A stretch of 64,000 nt of DNA from Monodelphis domestica (taxonomy: Eukaryota; Chordata; Mammalia; Didelphimorphia; Didelphidae). Each line of letters begins with the position of its first letter. Position 1 is the stretch's first letter. The stretch lies in contig NC_077232.1 in the NCBI RefSeq assembly GCF_027887165.1, positions 12,552,255-12,616,254 of the forward strand, written 5' to 3'. The notes beneath the pieces are model-generated. The model had not been told where the DNA came from. It saw nothing but the letters and a program-made list of their open reading frames with translations, and made no database searches. Of the stretch, positions 54,699 to 64,000 are shown in pieces. The position numbers were made by a program, and so were the translations under genes.

Positions 54699-56280
54699 TC
54701 ACTCCTCCTCGGCACTCCGGGAGGACTTGGCGGCTCTGCGCTGCCTCCAGCGGAGTTCTTCCACTTGCCTCTCCAGGCTCCGCACTTTGGCTTCGAGCTG
54801 CACTCCCGAGGCCCGGCTGCCGGTGAGCCGGCTCAGCAGAGCGTACAGGGTCAGCAGGCCCAGCAGCATCAGGGCCCGGACAGAAGGGTCCGGCACAGAC
54901 CTGACCACGGCCACAAACCCCACCAGGAAGATGAACAGCTTCAGGCCCCACAGGATCCGGCCCAGCAGAGCCAACAGCAAGCCCAGGAACAGGGCCAGCA
55001 CCCAGTAGGCGACAAGGGCCCCTGCTCCCCACAGCAGGAAGGTCTGTACCTGGCCCGGGCTGAGCTTCAAACCGTGGGTGAGGTGGTCACCTGGGGAGGG
55101 GGCAGGGAGAGCGTTAGCAGTGCTCACGGAGCCTGAAGGGGGACGCGCTCTCCCTCTCCCCCAGATGATGAGAAGGGAAGGGGCCAGCGCTGATCCCCGA
55201 AGGGATCAAAGCTACTCCTGCGTCCTCCCAGACCCAGGGTCCTCCGGCAGAGAGAGCAGCCTGGAAATGGTCCCCTCCAGGACCCAAGGCACAAGGGCCC
55301 TGCTGCGTGGCCCCCCGGCCTGTTCCTTCCTCCTTACCCTCCAGCCCCAAGGCGTTCAGGAGCTGTGCAGAGATTCCAGAGAGAGCCAAGAAAGCCACCG
55401 AGATGGCTGAGGAGATGGCCCAGAGCACTTGAGACGAGGTCTAGGAGAGAGGAGGGCAGCGGGTGAGGCTGGAAGGAGACGGTGTGTCCCCCCCCCAGAC
55501 CTTTCCCTAGGCAGGACCAAGCGGAGGCCCCTGGGCGTCGCGCCCTTTAAGAGCCCGGGCGTTGTCAGTGGCCGGGCATTCACTGGGCCTCCCGTGAACA
55601 CTGACGCCATTCAGTGGATCGTTGGCCCAGTGCGACCATCCACGCATGGAGGAGCAGCCGAGACTCCCCATGAGAAGAATGGAAGTCCGGCTCTGAGCCC
55701 TTCCATCAAGTCCCACTTTGCTAAGTCTTTGGATGCCAGGTGGATGAGCCTAAATAACAGCTGAGCAGACGTGCCAAAGGGATTGGCTCTTCCCCTGCCC
55801 TTCGTCCCTTGGGGAAAGGCAGGACCCGAAAAATGATGAGGGGAGCACTTACATGCACCGGAGAGGGCGGCCTTCCACGTACCACTGAGCCTGCCCTTGG
55901 TGACCCGCATTTGCGTTATTCTTTCCAAACACCTACTCTGGGGGATCTTGGAATCCAACCGAAACTGGGCCTAGAAGTGACGGCTTTAACCTTACCTGGA
56001 CCTGTCCTCTGGAGCCCTCTTCCTAAGACAGCCCTCTCATCCTTACCTCGGCCACAGCGTGCATGATCTCCCGCCCGATCCAGGCATCCATAGTCTCCCG
56101 CACAGTGGACCCTGTCTGAGACAGGAAATCGCCCGAGGACTCCCTCTTCTGCTGCTTTCTGGAAGTGAAGTCTTGCTGGGAACCTGCCAAGTGGACGACG
56201 AGGAGGAAGGCCACGAAGGCCACCAAGAGCGCCCTTGGCATCATCTGACCCACTGAGAGTCTGCTGCCCAATATCATCAT
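54699..56280 (-). CDS. TMEM109: TMEM109 (mitsugumin-23), ER/nuclear membrane cation-channel protein, 3 coding exons
   Basis: The product is 242 aa (human 243). Coding exons are 56280-56047, 55440-55338 and 55090-54699, with canonical splice sites and consistent phases. Two ATGs sit side by side at 56280 and 56277; the first gives a length matching human. There is an N-terminal signal-like hydrophobic segment (residues 16-33), a second hydrophobic segment (VLWAISSAISVAFLALSGI), then a cluster of membrane segments (FLLWGAGALVAYWVLALFLG through ALMLLGLLTLYALLSRL). The tail is a basic amphipathic helix (KVRSLERQVEELRWRQRR) with an acidic end. From family knowledge, it forms a voltage-dependent cation-permeable channel in the ER/SR and nuclear membranes and affects the DNA-damage response. 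A pyrimidine-rich splice acceptor directly upstream of the ATG (about 56290) shows that a 5' UTR exon lies farther upstream, probably in the island near 61 kb. Confidence 0.95.
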
Positions 56281-56865
56281 GGTTATGCCTGCCAGGAAAA
56301 GGAAAAGCTTTATCTGGATTGTTGGCGTTGGTCTATAAAGCTCTGTGGAAGTCTTTTCTTCCTGCCTAACAAACCCCGATTCTGGAAAAAGACCAGGTGC
56401 CAGCTGGGAACGGATTCACAATGGAGGCCATGCGGACTTGCACTGAAACTACCCACCAGCAGCTCATTTGGAAAGCCAAACCAAATAAGACAAGGTGGCT
56501 GCCCTCAGGGAGCTCCGAGTCTGGAGGTCGGGCAGGGAAGGGGCCTGGGACACCCATGCCAGGTCTAAACCCAGAGCTGTTCATGGTCCAAGGGAGAGGG
56601 ATCACCACTGACAAGGATGAGGGTGGGTTCAAGGAAGGTTTCGTGGAAGAGAGCCTAGAAATTGGGCTGTAAGGGGAAGGCAGCATTTTATAAAGTAGAG
56701 ACAAAGAAGAGGCAGTTTAGGCATGAAGGGCAAAATGACAAAAGCAGGGCTCCCAAGGAGTCAGGCTACTTTGGCTGGCTCAGAGCTTCCTTGGGGGAGA
56801 GCGAGTGAGATAAAGATACAGAGATGAGGTGGCACCAGATGGCAGAGGGCCTTGTTGTGCAGTCA

Positions 56866-57082
56866 TTTTAGTTGTGTCCATCTATTCCTCGCCCTGTTTG
56901 GGGCTTTCCTGACAGTTACTCCTCTAGCTCATTTTTCAGATGAGGAAATCAAGGCAAGCAGGGTTAAATGACTTGTCCAGAGTCATATGGCTGCTAAGTG
57001 TCTGAGGCAAGACTGAATTCAGGAAGATGAGTCTTCCTGACTCCAGGCCCTGAGCTCTATCTACTGTGCCACCTCAATGCCC
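56866..57082 (-). mobile_element. MIR/THER-type SINE, TMEM109 5' intron
   Basis: Reverse-complement copy with 'atgacttgtccagagtcatatggctgctaag' and 'ctatctactgtgccacc'. Confidence 0.7.
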
Positions 57083-59970
57083 AACAGGGTCTTGAGTAGT
57101 CCAATGGCTGACTAGGTCACAGAAGGCTACTGGGAGGTTCTGAGCAGAAATGGGCTGACAATGATACGAGATGGCTCGGCCTCAACACAGAGTGGGAGTA
57201 GAAATCCTTCTTCAGAAGTGGGCATTTATTCGAGAGGACCCTACTAAACTGGCCGTGCGTCTGCATGCAGGGAACAAAATGGGCAGAAACAGAGAGAGCA
57301 CCGATGTGGAACCCGGGTCCAAATCCTGGCTTTCCACCTTTTCATCATCTGAAGCCCTGTGGAAGCTACACTCAGCGGCCTCAAAGGCTCCGTCCAGTGT
57401 TCAGAACTTTTACAGCTTTTTACATACTTGACCTCATGTAAGAGTCCCAAGAATGTTGTGGGGCAGATACCACAATTATCACTATCCAAAGAAACCAAGG
57501 CTCAGAAAAATGACTTGGCCAGAGTCACCCATCAAATATCAAAACCCAGAACCTCCTTACTTCAGGTCCAGCAGTGTCCTGTCCGTGTGCCCCACTGCTT
57601 CCGTGTCTTAGTCCATGTGCCTCAAAGGCTCAATTGTGTAAAAGATTGATAAGCATAAAAGGGGCCTACCCTTGAGGGGTGGCCTCAAACCTCCAGCCCA
57701 AGCCCTAATTCTCCCAGAGGATGAAGAGAGTCAGCAAAGGAAAAGGCTGGAAAGCTTAAGGTGATGAGCACTCCGGCACCCTGAGTATTCAAGAGCTGAA
57801 TTTGGCTGCTAGGGGTATTTCACTTCAAGAACTTCAAGCCTTTACTCCCACCCCCTAGCAACCGTGTGCGGACAAACAAAGAAGCAGAAAGAAAGGCAAT
57901 CTGCCCCTGGAGATCAGTTTGAGGCCTCTGAGCTGCTGGACACTGTCAGGGTCCTATTTCTTCTTCTTCTTTGTGCAGGGATATCAAGGGAAGATCTAAA
58001 CTTCAGGGCATCTCCATGATGCACCTGATGCTTAGATGTTGAGGGGCAGCCAAGTCTGCTAAGTGACCACAGAACTCAAACACTCAGCTGGAAATCCCAG
58101 ACCATGAAAACCAAGAGGAGGGGGACAAAGTGTTTCCCATCTTTCCTGCCTTGAAGGAGGAGAATCTAAGACAAAATCAATGTCCGGGGATGATTCTGGC
58201 CCAGAAACAGCTCTTCCCTCTCCTGCTGCCTGTAGTGCTATCAGGCCTGGGAACAGCTGCTAAAAAGGCAATCCATGAGAAGGGAACTTGGCCCAAGAAA
58301 GCCTCCAATTCTGGTGTGAGCCAGGGACAGATGGCCAGTGCCTGCCAACACACAGAAGATGAGGCAAGCAAAAGGTGGAGGCATCTGGGTCATCACCAAG
58401 TCAGGACCTTGCACTGGAGGATTGCTATCTTGAGTTAAGATTTAGTATCAGGAACCTCCTCCAAGAATGAAGGAACAAACATCCTCTCCCCCGCTCTGGA
58501 AGGTCGCTGTGATCCGATCACCTTTCCTCAGCTTGCTCAGCTCTGAAGTCTGCAGCCGGCAAGGAAAGCAGGCTGGGCTGGAAATAGTTTCTCTGGAGAG
58601 ATGCCAGCTGGTGCCCATTAGCAGACTACTCCAAGTAACAGCCACTTTCCCAACATTCTAAAGCCTGGTACATCCGTTCAGCTGTTGGCCCATTTTCTGT
58701 ATCCAGCCTCATCCTAGTCTAACCAGGGGCAATAAAATCCTGTCTGGGACCGAGACTCTTCCTCACCTCTGCAGAAGCAGCAGTGGTGTCCCACCGGCAA
58801 AAGAGGCTCTCAGATCTCTTTAAGGACAGGGTGCATCGTTTGCATTGCCCCTAAAGCCCTCGTACTGGCCTCCGGAGGAACTGCCATGAGAACCTTCCAA
58901 CTGGAAGGGAGCCGAGGGGTCACTGAGGCTCTTATTTGTATGTGACAGGAGAGCCCGGAAGACCTTGGAGTCTTCCTCTGCCAAACAGTACCTGTGTGGT
59001 CCCGAACGACGAGAGAGCTCATTTAGCCTCTCACCGCTGTAAGCAATGGCCTGTGAAAGGCGCTCTTTCTTCGCTGATTCCAGATACCAATGAAATCACA
59101 GATCCCCTGTCCATTCTATCCATTTTACAGATGAGAAGACCAAGGCTCAAAGAAACAGAAGGGCCTGTCAGATCACACAGTTTTTTCCTCCCTTTTCTAA
59201 CCTGTGTGACACAGGAAGGCTCACTGATGGTCAGAAAGGAGAGGAGGATTCCTGGGCAACGACCTGATCTCGACACAAAGGGCATCGACTGAAAAAGAGA
59301 TTCCCAAGCAGCAGAGCTGGGCCTAGACTTGGGCCAACTAACTCCCAGCTTTGTGCTCCTTCCAGGGAGCTGCACCTGCAGCCATAATCCCTGCCCTCCA
59401 GAAGCAGGAGACTTTTAACCAGGCAACCATCAACATGTTCAAACAAAGACCCACAAACAATAGACAAGCAACCAAGATACGATCCAACTGTGAAAGCCAA
59501 ACCCAGAGCAGCCAGGCCTGGAGTTCCTGGGTTTGTGTCAAGGGCTGAGGCAACGCCCGTCTTTCCTAAGGTATGGAGGAGCAAGGGCTCCCACTCCTGG
59601 GGGTGAAGCCGCCTTTCCTAGCTGGCCAGCAGCACAGGGGAGGTTCTGAATTCTTTAGCAGGGCAGGGCGGGGCAGCCCAGCTCATCCTGGTGCCCCTAG
59701 TTCCTTCCTTCTGCCTCTGGCTTTTCTGAATTCTGAGTCACTCATTGGGTGGCCAGTAAGGCCATTTTACTTGCTGCCCTCTGCTGGCTCATCGGGCAAG
59801 AATAAAACTCCAGCAAGGAATGGGAAGCCAATAGAGACTTAGGGGTGAGAATGAAGAGCCAGGCAGGCATCGAGGTGACTGGGACCAGAGCTGTTTAGGC
59901 AGTTGACTCCAGGCTCTTTGAAGGCAGGGACTGTCTCTGTTCTCCCAAGGGGCTTTAATAAATGCAGTGG

Positions 59971-60165
59971 AGGGGGCAGCTGGGTAGCTCAGTGGATTGA
60001 GAACCAGGCCTAGAGACGGGAGGTCCTAGGTTCAAATCTGGCCTCAGACACTTCCTAGCTGTGTGACCCTGGGCAAGTCACTTGACCCCCACTGCCTAGC
60101 CCTTACCACTCTTCTGCCTTGGAGCCAATACACAGTATTGAGTCCAAGACGGAAGGTAAGGGTTT

Positions 60166-60168
<3 letters not shown>
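59971..60168 (+). mobile_element. MAR1-like SINE with expanded AAAT tail and TSD
   Basis: Complete body with A-box TAGCTCAGTGG and B-box GGTTCAAATC. AATAAATGCAGTGGAG precedes it (about 59955-59970) and recurs after the AAAT tail (about 60253-60268). The insertion therefore split the head of the older SINE at 60265-60510. Confidence 0.85.
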
Positions 60169-60214
<46 letters not shown>

Positions 60215-60262
60215 ATGAATGAATAAATAAATAAATGAATAAATAAATAAATAAATAAATGC
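60163..60262. repeat. (AAAT)n microsatellite in a SINE tail
   Basis: About 100 bases of AAAT repeats with two AATG interruptions form the expanded A-rich tail of the plus-strand SINE that starts at 59971. Confidence 0.9.
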
Positions 60263-60264
60263 AG

Positions 60265-60510
60265 TGGAGGGCAGTGAGGTAGCCCAAGGGATGGAGCACT
60301 GGGCTTGGAATCCTGAAGACATCTTCCTGAGTTCAAATCTGGCCTCAGCAACTTCTTTGCTGTGTGACCCTGGGCAAGTCATTTCACCCTGTTTGCCTCA
60401 GTTTTCTCATCTGTAAAATGGGCTGGAGAAGGAAATGGCCAATCATGCCAGTGTCTCTGCCAGGTAAACCTCAAAAGGAGTCATGAAGAGTTGGGCAAGA
60501 TGGAACCCAA
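60265..60510 (+). mobile_element. MIR/THER-type SINE, target of the insertion at 59971
   Basis: 'ggcagtgaggtagcccaagggatggagcactgggcttgg' to 'gtcatgaagagttgggcaagatgg', with CORE and 3' segments. Confidence 0.75.
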
Positions 60511-60959
60511 TCCAATGTTACTACTGCAGGGGCTTAACAAGTCATGGAGGCAGTGGAAGGATGGGTGGCTTTGGAGTTCGGGGACAAGAGTTCTGATCCC
60601 AGCTCCTGCACTTACCACCTGCAGAAAGCAGAGCATGCTACTTACTCTCAGGGCTGCGAATGTCCTTATGAAAAGGCTGAGCATGAACTGAAAAGTCCAG
60701 GAGAGCCTTTCCAGCTCTAAGACAACAAACAGTTCAATGAACCAGGCCAACTCCTCCTCTGACTGATGAGGCCAGAGAGGCCCCCAGCAACAAAAGACTT
60801 GCCCAGGGTCACAGTCCTGGGGCAGAGGGGGGCGGGTGCTGCTGGTGCTACCTGAGTACAGGTCTCTCCCTAAGATCCTAGTGATCGCAGGAGCGGCTCC
60901 AGGCCCTTTCTTTCCCCCTCCCCCCTTGCCCAGGTCCTGGCAGCCCAGACCAGACACTT

Positions 60960-62114
60960 TACCCCCTAACAGACAGTTGTTGCCTGGCAGCTGTCGCCGG
61001 GGAAGGCCCAGGGTCAGGGACAAGAGCTATATTCGCACTCGGGGATCCTTGCCAAAGCCTGTTGGGCGGCGCCCCCAGCGCGGCTGGGAGCGCAGACTGG
61101 GCCCGGCGCCGAGAGGACCCTTGCGGGGACGCTTCCTGAGGGTCCAGGGCTCTGGAGAACCCCGGCCTGGGGTGCCTCCCCCGCCCCGCCCTCCCCGGCA
61201 TTGCCCACCTCCCTCCACGGCAGGATACGCTTTTCGCTGGGCGCCGTGGCTGCCTAGTAACGCCACCCCGGTTGCCTAGCAACAGGTCCCCTTTCTTACC
61301 CCTCCCGGCCCCCCAACCCTCCCGGGCTTCGCTTCAACAGACCCCGCGTCCTCCACTCCCCATAGGCGAGCCCGCACGACCATGGTCTCCAGCGCCCCGC
61401 CTCCCCGGTCCGAGATGGCCCACCCTCGCCTCAATCCGGACTCACGGGCGCCAGCGATGTCCGCCCTTCACGTGGGGATCCGCTATAACCGCGCCGCAGC
61501 CGGCCTCGGCGCCTTAACTTGGGTGCCTCGGCTACGATCTGCGCCTGCGCGGTGCGGGAGGCGAGGGAAAGCCACCCGCCCAAGCGAGGAACACCTTGCG
61601 CTTGCGCTCTGCGTCAAAAAGTTCCCCATACGTCAATTGCTCTTCTCCAAGACCACATCCCCAGCCCGAGAGCCCCGCGACCCAGCGCATGCGTTGTGAC
61701 TCGTTTAAAAAAAAAAAAATCTGGAGCTACGAGTACCCCCTCGCCGGCCGGGCATCTGGCGCATGCGCTCTGTGCGGACAATTCCCAGCCCCCAAATTGC
61801 TTCTTCAATTCCTCGCCTTCCCTGTAATTCCATTTAAAGGGACAGTCAGTTCTGCTATAACGCGAGTTTCTTGCACCTTCCTTCACAAGTTAGGGGACGC
61901 TTTGGCCCAGCCCGGTGCCGGGCAGTCGGTGTTATCCTGGTGCCACTCTGCCCTCGAGAAACTGCAAGGAAGCCGACCGCCGGGATCCTCCCGGCAGCGC
62001 GCAGGCGCAGACCGCCCGCCGGCTGGCAGCCGTCTCGGGGCCCTTACGGCCCGGGGCGCTCTGGGAGGTCGGGTCGGACGCTGGGGCACAGCTGTCTGGC
62101 TGCCAGAGGCCAGC
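60960..62114. promoter_or_regulatory. CpG island, probable bidirectional promoter of TMEM109 (-) and the Tigger-derived gene (+)
   Basis: This is a CpG-dense island between the TMEM109 5' UTR intron and the transposase-derived ATG. NRF1-like motifs are at 61539-61552, 61684-61694, 61758-61769 (GGCGCATGCGCT) and 61996-62011. RFX X-box-like motifs are at 60979-60991, 61249-61261 and 61271-61283 (GTTGCCTAGCAAC, nearly palindromic). A minus-strand donor-like GTAAGA near 61298 could end the TMEM109 non-coding first exon. The island continues into the first part of the transposase-derived coding sequence. Confidence 0.55.
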
Positions 62115-63869
62115 ATGTCCAAGCGCCCGGGCCCCAAGCTGCCCGGTGGGACCGGCAAAAGGAAGGCGCTGAGCATCAAAGAGAAGCTGGACATCATCAG
62201 GCGCTTTGAAGGCAACGAGAGGACCTGCGACATCTCCCGTGCCACCGGCCTCAAGGAGTCCACGCTGCGCACCATCCGCGACAACGCCGTCAAGATCAAG
62301 GAGACATCGCGGACAGGCACGGGCACAAGCGCAGCCAAGTCCATCCGCGCGCGGCCTAAGGAGATCGAGGAGATGGAGAGGCTGCTGAGCCTGTGGATGG
62401 AGGGCAAGCGCTCTGGCACCACTTTCCTGACAGCCAAGGGCAAAGCGCTGTCCATCTACGCCGACCTCAAGCGCAAGGCGCCCAACCCAGCCGATGTGGC
62501 GCCCTTCCGGGCCAGCTGCGGCTGGTTTAGTGGCTTCAAGCACCGCTACAACTTCCAGAGCCTGCAACTACTGGGCGAGGCGGCCAGTGCGCAGCTCAAG
62601 GCAGCCAAGGAGCTGCCCGCCCTCATCCAGAAGCTGGTCAAGGACGAGGGCTACACACTGGACCAGATCTTCAACTTCGATGAAACGGGCCTTTATTACA
62701 AGCGCATGCCTCGGAGGACCTACATCGCTAAGGCTGAGAAGCACAGCCCAGGCCCCAAGGCAGCCAAGGACCGCCTGACCATCATGGTCGGAGCCAACGC
62801 CAGCGGAGACCTGAAGCTGAAGCCTGTTGTGGTTTATCGCTCTGCCAACCCTCAGGCCTTGAGAGGCATTGTGAAGGCCAGCCTAGGCGTCCACTATAGG
62901 TATAGCAAGAAAGGATGGATGACTGCCCAGATCTGCATCGACATTTTTGCTGAATTCTTCCCCGTTTTAGAGGACTATTGCAAGAAAAAGAACTTAGCTT
63001 TTAAGATTCTCATAATTATTGACAATGCACCGAGCCATCCCTTGACCATAGCTGAACTCAACCCAAATGTCAAATTCATCTTTTTGCCTCCGGAAACCAC
63101 TTCCCTTATCCAGCCCCTAGGGCAAGGGGTGATAGCCCTGTTTAAGGCTTACTATCTGAGGCGAACATTTAAGATGTTACTTGCAGCGACTGGAGGAGAA
63201 AATGCAGAAACTGTTATCGAATTTTGGAAGAGATTTAACATCAAGATGGCCATTGATATCATTGTGGAAGCCTGGAATGATGTAACCAAAGAGTGCTTGC
63301 ATCGCGTGTGGAAGAAAATGCTCCCGGACTTGATCCATGATTTTAAAGGATTTGAACCTTCTGAGCAATTAAAAAAAATCAAAGCAAGCTGTGTTGATCT
63401 AGCGAAACAAGTTGGATTTGAGGGGGTTAAGAAAAGGGATGTAGATGAGCTTCTAGAGTCCCCCCCTGACCGTCTAACTACAGAAGACATGCAGCAACTT
63501 GCTGCCGATGGGCCAGGAGAGGATGAAGAGGATGAAGAGGACGATGGCCACAAGGCTGCACCTCGACAGCTGGATACATCGCAGTTATCAGACGTTTTAA
63601 GTGTTATAGAAAAACAGTTGCAGTGGCTCGAAGACAACGATTATAATGCTGAACGCAGCAGAATAGTGTCTCGAGGTGTCCGGACCAATTTGGAACCATA
63701 CAGACGGCTACAGTACGAAAGGAGGCGGCTGGCAAAACAGCAGAAATTATACGTATATTTTAAGCCACTACAGAGGAGACAAGAAGCCAGTGAGCTACCC
63801 CCATCCACATCTGGTATTCCAGCTGCCCACGGGAAATCCGAAAACTCTCCTTCAACCACTTCAAAATAA
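62115..63869 (+). CDS. Tigger/pogo transposase-derived protein (TIGD1-like), probably domesticated
   Basis: This is an intact single-exon frame of 584 aa with no stop or frameshift. The ATG at 62115 (MSKRPGPK) is chosen because homology to Tigger proteins starts just after it, although the frame stays open upstream to 61596. Domains: CENP-B-type N-terminal HTH (about 15-68), CENPB/Tc5-type second HTH (about 80-148, CGWFSGFKHRY), DDE_1 catalytic domain (about 180-385), and a Tigger C-terminal region ending near YERRRLAKQQKLYVYFKP. Catalytic D1 is at 189 (NFDET) and D2 at 303 (IDNAPSHP), but the third position, normally Asp in QPMDQG, is Gly336 (QPLGQG, codon 63120-63122). An acidic stretch (468-477) recalls the acidic regions of CENP-B. 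The first roughly 720 bases are strongly GC/CpG-rich and the rest is AT-richer. I do not match it to a named TIGD gene. It could be a recent relic, but an open frame with a dead active site and a CpG-island start favours a host gene. Confidence 0.85.
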   Translation: MSKRPGPKLPGGTGKRKALSIKEKLDIIRRFEGNERTCDISRATGLKESTLRTIRDNAVKIKETSRTGTGTSAAKSIRARPKEIEEMERLLSLWMEGKRSGTTFLTAKGKALSIYADLKRKAPNPADVAPFRASCGWFSGFKHRYNFQSLQLLGEAASAQLKAAKELPALIQKLVKDEGYTLDQIFNFDETGLYYKRMPRRTYIAKAEKHSPGPKAAKDRLTIMVGANASGDLKLKPVVVYRSANPQALRGIVKASLGVHYRYSKKGWMTAQICIDIFAEFFPVLEDYCKKKNLAFKILIIIDNAPSHPLTIAELNPNVKFIFLPPETTSLIQPLGQGVIALFKAYYLRRTFKMLLAATGGENAETVIEFWKRFNIKMAIDIIVEAWNDVTKECLHRVWKKMLPDLIHDFKGFEPSEQLKKIKASCVDLAKQVGFEGVKKRDVDELLESPPDRLTTEDMQQLAADGPGEDEEDEEDDGHKAAPRQLDTSQLSDVLSVIEKQLQWLEDNDYNAERSRIVSRGVRTNLEPYRRLQYERRRLAKQQKLYVYFKPLQRRQEASELPPSTSGIPAAHGKSENSPSTTSK

Positions 63870-64000
63870 TCCATAGGCTGCAACCCTCTGGATGGAACCC
63901 ACTTCAACAAGCAAACTTCAGGTCTTTTTCAAGGTGAAGTGCCATTTAACATGTAGAAAACTGTGCTGCCATTTCTTATTTTCTATTTTTTTTTAATATG

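Larger units (their letters stand above)
56293..60959 (-). other. TMEM109 5' UTR intron (inferred)
   Basis: An acceptor (tttcctggcag) abuts the first coding exon on the minus strand, and the nearest island-like donor is near 61298, giving an intron of about 5 kb. It contains SINEs at 56866, 59971 and 60265 and MIR-like scraps (57440-57560, 59090-59180). No other gene was recognised. Confidence 0.5.

Noticed and set aside
61596-62114. 173-codon upstream extension of the Tigger-derived frame
   Set aside because: It crosses promoter-island sequence and a poly-A run, and homology to Tigger proteins starts only after the ATG at 62115.

Overview
The window looks like a stretch of a marsupial (metatherian) nuclear chromosome. 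The protein-coding genes are mammalian, with canonical GT-AG introns and CpG-island promoters. Non-coding DNA is full of tRNA-derived MIR/CORE-type SINEs of the kind abundant in marsupials, L2, L1 and RTE-type LINE fragments, hAT copies and a probable solo LTR. Gene order matches human 11q12.2 in inverted orientation: SLC15A3 (+), TMEM132A (-), TMEM109 (-). The species cannot be named from the sequence. Family and function statements come from remembered protein families, not from a database search.

Layout. 1-20.9 kb is intergenic and repeat-rich, on the side where CD6 would be expected; no gene was recognised there. 21.38-43.09 kb holds SLC15A3, eight coding exons, a predicted lysosomal histidine/peptide transporter of 580 aa. 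Its introns carry old LINEs, SINEs, a probable solo LTR, and a 1.8-kb minisatellite in intron 5. 43.32-52.65 kb holds TMEM132A on the minus strand, eleven coding exons and 1030 aa, ending tail-to-tail with SLC15A3 so that the two 3' ends probably overlap. Intron 9 of TMEM132A is almost entirely a 22-unit VNTR made of copies of the exon-9 3' end plus its 5' splice site. 53.9-61.4 kb holds TMEM109 on the minus strand, three coding exons and 242 aa, with an inferred non-coding first exon in a CpG island near 61 kb.

62.1-63.9 kb, on the plus strand and divergent from TMEM109, is an intact single-exon reading frame of 584 aa derived from a Tigger/pogo transposase. It keeps the CENP-B-type DNA-binding half and the first two catalytic aspartates, but the third catalytic position is glycine. 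It starts in the same CpG island, which has several NRF1-like motifs and three RFX X-box-like motifs. It lies where, by human gene order, only the TMEM109-PRPF19 intergenic space would be expected. This candidate domesticated transposase gene is the most interesting object in the window; the splice-site VNTR in TMEM132A is the second.
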